DNA from: Actomonas aquatica
Lineage (GTDB): Bacteria; Verrucomicrobiota; Verrucomicrobiia; Opitutales; Opitutaceae
Direction: 5' to 3'
Length of the DNA: 64,000 nt
Assembly: GCF_019679435.2 (NCBI RefSeq)
Contig: NZ_CP139781.1
Location: forward strand, 3,162,001-3,226,000
How positions within the stretch are numbered: the stretch's first letter is position 1; each line of letters starts with the position of its first letter. The notes under the pieces were generated by a model, which saw only the letters and a list, made by a program, of their open reading frames with translations, made no database searches and was not told where the DNA came from. Shown piece after piece: positions 62,013-64,000 of the stretch. A program made the translations under genes and the position numbers.

Positions 62013-63062
62013 CTACTCCACCCGCACCGGCTGCCCCGTCTCACCCGACTGATACAGCGCGGTGATCAGCGCCACGGCCTTGCGCGACTCGGGTCCATCG
62101 ATGTGCAGCGGCCGCTGCTCGCGGATCGCGTCCACCAAATCTTCGATCTGGCGTTTGTGACCTTCGATCGAAATGCCCGCCGGGTTCGACGCGCCGGAGC
62201 CCAGCTCCGCCGAACCCGCCTCCCGGATCTTGGCGTCGCCCGGTTCCTCATCCCGAAATTTCCATTCGGTGATCACACCGTCCTCCAGCCGCACCGAGCC
62301 GTTTTCGCCACACAACTCGATCCGCAGCGACCAACCGGGCCACGCCGCCGTCGTCGCTTCGATCGTGCCCAGCGCCCCGCTCGGAAAACGCAGCACCGCC
62401 ACCGCTGTATCCTCTGCCTCAATACCGGTGTGCACGCGCCGCGTTTTGAACGCACTCACTTCCTCCGGCAGCCCCGCAAACCACTGCAGCAGGTCCACAC
62501 CGTGGATGGCTTGGTTCATCACCGCACCACCACCGTCGAGCTTGAGCGTCCCCTTCCACGGTGAGCCTTTGTAATATTCCTCCGTGCGGAACCACTTCAC
62601 GTAACAGCCCGCCGTCGCCAGTCGCCCAAAGCGTCCCGCATCGAGCGCGGCTTTGATCGTGCGCGCGCCGTCGCTGAAGCGTTGCTGGAAAATCGGCGCC
62701 AGCTTCACGCCCGCCATGCGCGCTTCGCTGATGAGTTTGTCCGCCCGCGCCGTGGTCGCCTCGATCGGTTTCTCCACCACCACGTGTTTGCCCGCGCGAA
62801 TCGCCACCAGCGCCGGTTCCAAATGCGCGCCACTCGGCGTCGTAATGCAGACCGCATCCACATCGGGCCGCGCCACCATCTCTTCGACGGTCGAGGTCAG
62901 CGCCACCGCGCCATGCTTCGCCGCGAAGGCCGGCCCCTTTTCCGGCGACCGGCTCACCACCCCGACCAGGCGGGCACCGTCGACAGCGTTGATGGCTTGG
63001 GCATGCACACCGGCAATCATGCCGGTGCCGACGATGGCGAATCCGAGGGGGTGATCAGACAT
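62013..63062 (-). CDS. Gfo/Idh/MocA-family NAD(P)-dependent oxidoreductase
   Basis: 349 residues. N-terminal Rossmann fold GFAIVGTGMIAGVHAQAINA; the conserved EKP motif (VVVEKPIEATTARADKLI), with the usual active-site Lys; then the C-terminal substrate domain (GGGAVMNQAIHGVDLLQWFA, PSGALGTIEATTAAWPGW). Family members oxidise sugars or inositols, or act on glycosides, with NAD(P). Substrate not predictable from here. It is monocistronic, facing the lipoprotein gene. Confidence 0.94.
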   Translation of the reverse strand: MSDHPLGFAIVGTGMIAGVHAQAINAVDGARLVGVVSRSPEKGPAFAAKHGAVALTSTVEEMVARPDVDAVCITTPSGAHLEPALVAIRAGKHVVVEKPIEATTARADKLISEARMAGVKLAPIFQQRFSDGARTIKAALDAGRFGRLATAGCYVKWFRTEEYYKGSPWKGTLKLDGGGAVMNQAIHGVDLLQWFAGLPEEVSAFKTRRVHTGIEAEDTAVAVLRFPSGALGTIEATTAAWPGWSLRIELCGENGSVRLEDGVITEWKFRDEEPGDAKIREAGSAELGSGASNPAGISIEGHKRQIEDLVDAIREQRPLHIDGPESRKAVALITALYQSGETGQPVRVE

Positions 63063-63240
63063 GCCGCCATCAAAGCCCGTCCGTCACCCCCGCGTCGAGC
63101 GGAAGTCTTGAGCAACCGTTTCGTCGGCAGCGGTGAAGATTTTCCACCGTCGCTGCAACAGACCGAACCGACTTCGCGAACAAAGACCTAGAACCCGCTT
63201 GGCCGCGCTCTCCCGCGACCCTGTCCCAAACGCTGTCCTC

Positions 63241-64000
63241 ATGAAAAAACGCTCTGCTCCCGCCGCTTTTACCATGGCGTGCCTCCTTCCGGTCTTGGCT
63301 TCCCTGGCTCAGGCCCAGTTCACCACGGCTTCCGGCACAGGCCTGACCCTGATCGCCGACAGTTCCAACATGCCTGATTTCTATAATTTCACGCCCGAGT
63401 TCGGCAGCGTGTCCGTGTCGAACGGCCAGGTGGCCTTTGCGGTCGACGGCTGGAACAAGGGCGTGCTGCTCACCAGCACCAGCGGCGGCGGCGCCTTCAC
63501 CGTCATCGCGTCGGATGCCACCGACGTTCCCGGCGCGACGACCGGCACCAAATTTTCCAGCTTCAACGGCGTCACGCTGCACAACGGCACCGTCACCTTC
63601 AGCGGCAGCGGCGCCTCCTTCAGCAGCCAGGGCGTGTTTTCCGGCAACGGCGGCGCCCTGACCACCCGGCTGTATTATGGCGATACCCCCACCAACGCCT
63701 CCGGCAGCCTGAACGGCATCTCCACCAGCTCGCCCGGCATCGGCGCCAACGGCACAATCCTGACCACCGCCTCCACCTCCGGCGCTCAGAACCTCGTCAC
63801 CATCACCAGCGGCGGCGCCCAAACCGTCGTGCTCGCCCCTGGCGACACGATCCCCGACGGCAATGGCTACGCCGGCGGCACCGCGTCGACTTCCGGCCTC
63901 AGCAATGCCCGGATCGTCACCACCGGCGATCTCGCCCTGCACACCTTCGCCTCCAGCGGCACTCAAAACGGTTCCTCCTTCACCAACCGCAGCGGCCTCA
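63241..64000 (+). CDS. Exported repeat protein, C-terminus beyond window (DUF7453/NxxGxxAF-like)
   Basis: The reading frame starts at MKKRSAPAAFTM and stays open to base 64000 (253+ residues). Signal peptide (LLPVLASLAQAQF). The mature part consists of repeats of ~50 residues with the pattern N-G-x-V-A/T-F: VSVSNGQVAFAVDGWNKG, VTLHNGTVTFSGSG, IGANGTILTTAS, ARIVTTGDLALHTF. This fits the NxxGxxAF tandem-repeat, choice-of-anchor protein type, so a PEP-CTERM or similar anchor may lie outside the window. The function of the family is unknown. Confidence 0.72.
   Translation, partial: MKKRSAPAAFTMACLLPVLASLAQAQFTTASGTGLTLIADSSNMPDFYNFTPEFGSVSVSNGQVAFAVDGWNKGVLLTSTSGGGAFTVIASDATDVPGATTGTKFSSFNGVTLHNGTVTFSGSGASFSSQGVFSGNGGALTTRLYYGDTPTNASGSLNGISTSSPGIGANGTILTTASTSGAQNLVTITSGGAQTVVLAPGDTIPDGNGYAGGTASTSGLSNARIVTTGDLALHTFASSGTQNGSSFTNRSGL

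Overview
The window is high-GC DNA from a bacterial chromosome, most likely a verrucomicrobium of the Opitutaceae type (inference). Supporting points are a PEP-CTERM protein with a VPEP-hydrophobic-Arg tail, a deoxyhypusine-synthase-like protein, an NrdB of the chlamydia-like (class Ic) kind, and many short interspersed inverted repeats. No rRNA, tRNA, CRISPR array, prophage or integrase is visible.

Layout. 0-7.7 kb: a partial D-aminoacylase, an AraC regulator opposite a SnoaL-like protein, a GntR/YtrA regulator overlapping a DUF6159-like membrane protein, a cupin, a GH16 glucanase lipoprotein and a secreted protein of unknown role. 7.98-10.9 kb: an accessory stretch with a RAYT transposase inside a perfect 30-bp inverted repeat, an AT-richer PIN-like nuclease and a HigBA toxin-antitoxin pair. 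11-15.9 kb: nrdB-nrdA, where NrdB has Leu at the usual radical Tyr position. 16.2-27.6 kb: a signalling cluster with a response regulator carrying a Cys-rich tail, three large hybrid histidine kinases and, between them, the deoxyhypusine-synthase homologue. 27.7-36.2 kb: a DMT transporter, a coiled-coil exported protein, an ABC-F ATPase, endonuclease III, a PEP-CTERM protein and GcvP. 36.2-36.9 kb: a second RAYT bracketed by two palindromic repeat pairs. 36.9-41.4 kb: a chemoreceptor, an FAH-family enzyme, a HAD phosphatase and small unknowns.

41.5-45.1 kb is an Mla/MCE lipid-transport operon (STAS-permease, ATPase, MCE protein, PqiC-like lipoprotein). It is followed by an exported unknown, TspO and ethanolamine ammonia-lyase EutBC. 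50.1-54 kb holds a translationally coupled set: histidine kinase, receiver, a 70-residue protein and a PilB/GspE ATPase. 54-58.1 kb is deoC-ALDH-(GxxExxY)-truncated ALDH, probably deoxyribose catabolism, invaded by a repeat family. 58.1-60.8 kb is a three-gene pseudopilin operon coupled by ATGA overlaps. The end has a lipoprotein, a Gfo/Idh/MocA oxidoreductase and the start of an exported repeat protein.

The main unexplained signal is the set of short inverted-repeat families. Two belong to RAYT genes. A third (core CCACGGATGrACACGGAT) brackets a GxxExxY gene and also occurs as a gene-less palindromic pair 1.5 kb away, the arrangement expected of an autonomous element plus its non-autonomous derivative. 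A fourth is a polypyrimidine family in the gaps of the Mla operon and near 61.9 kb, with no candidate mobilising gene here.
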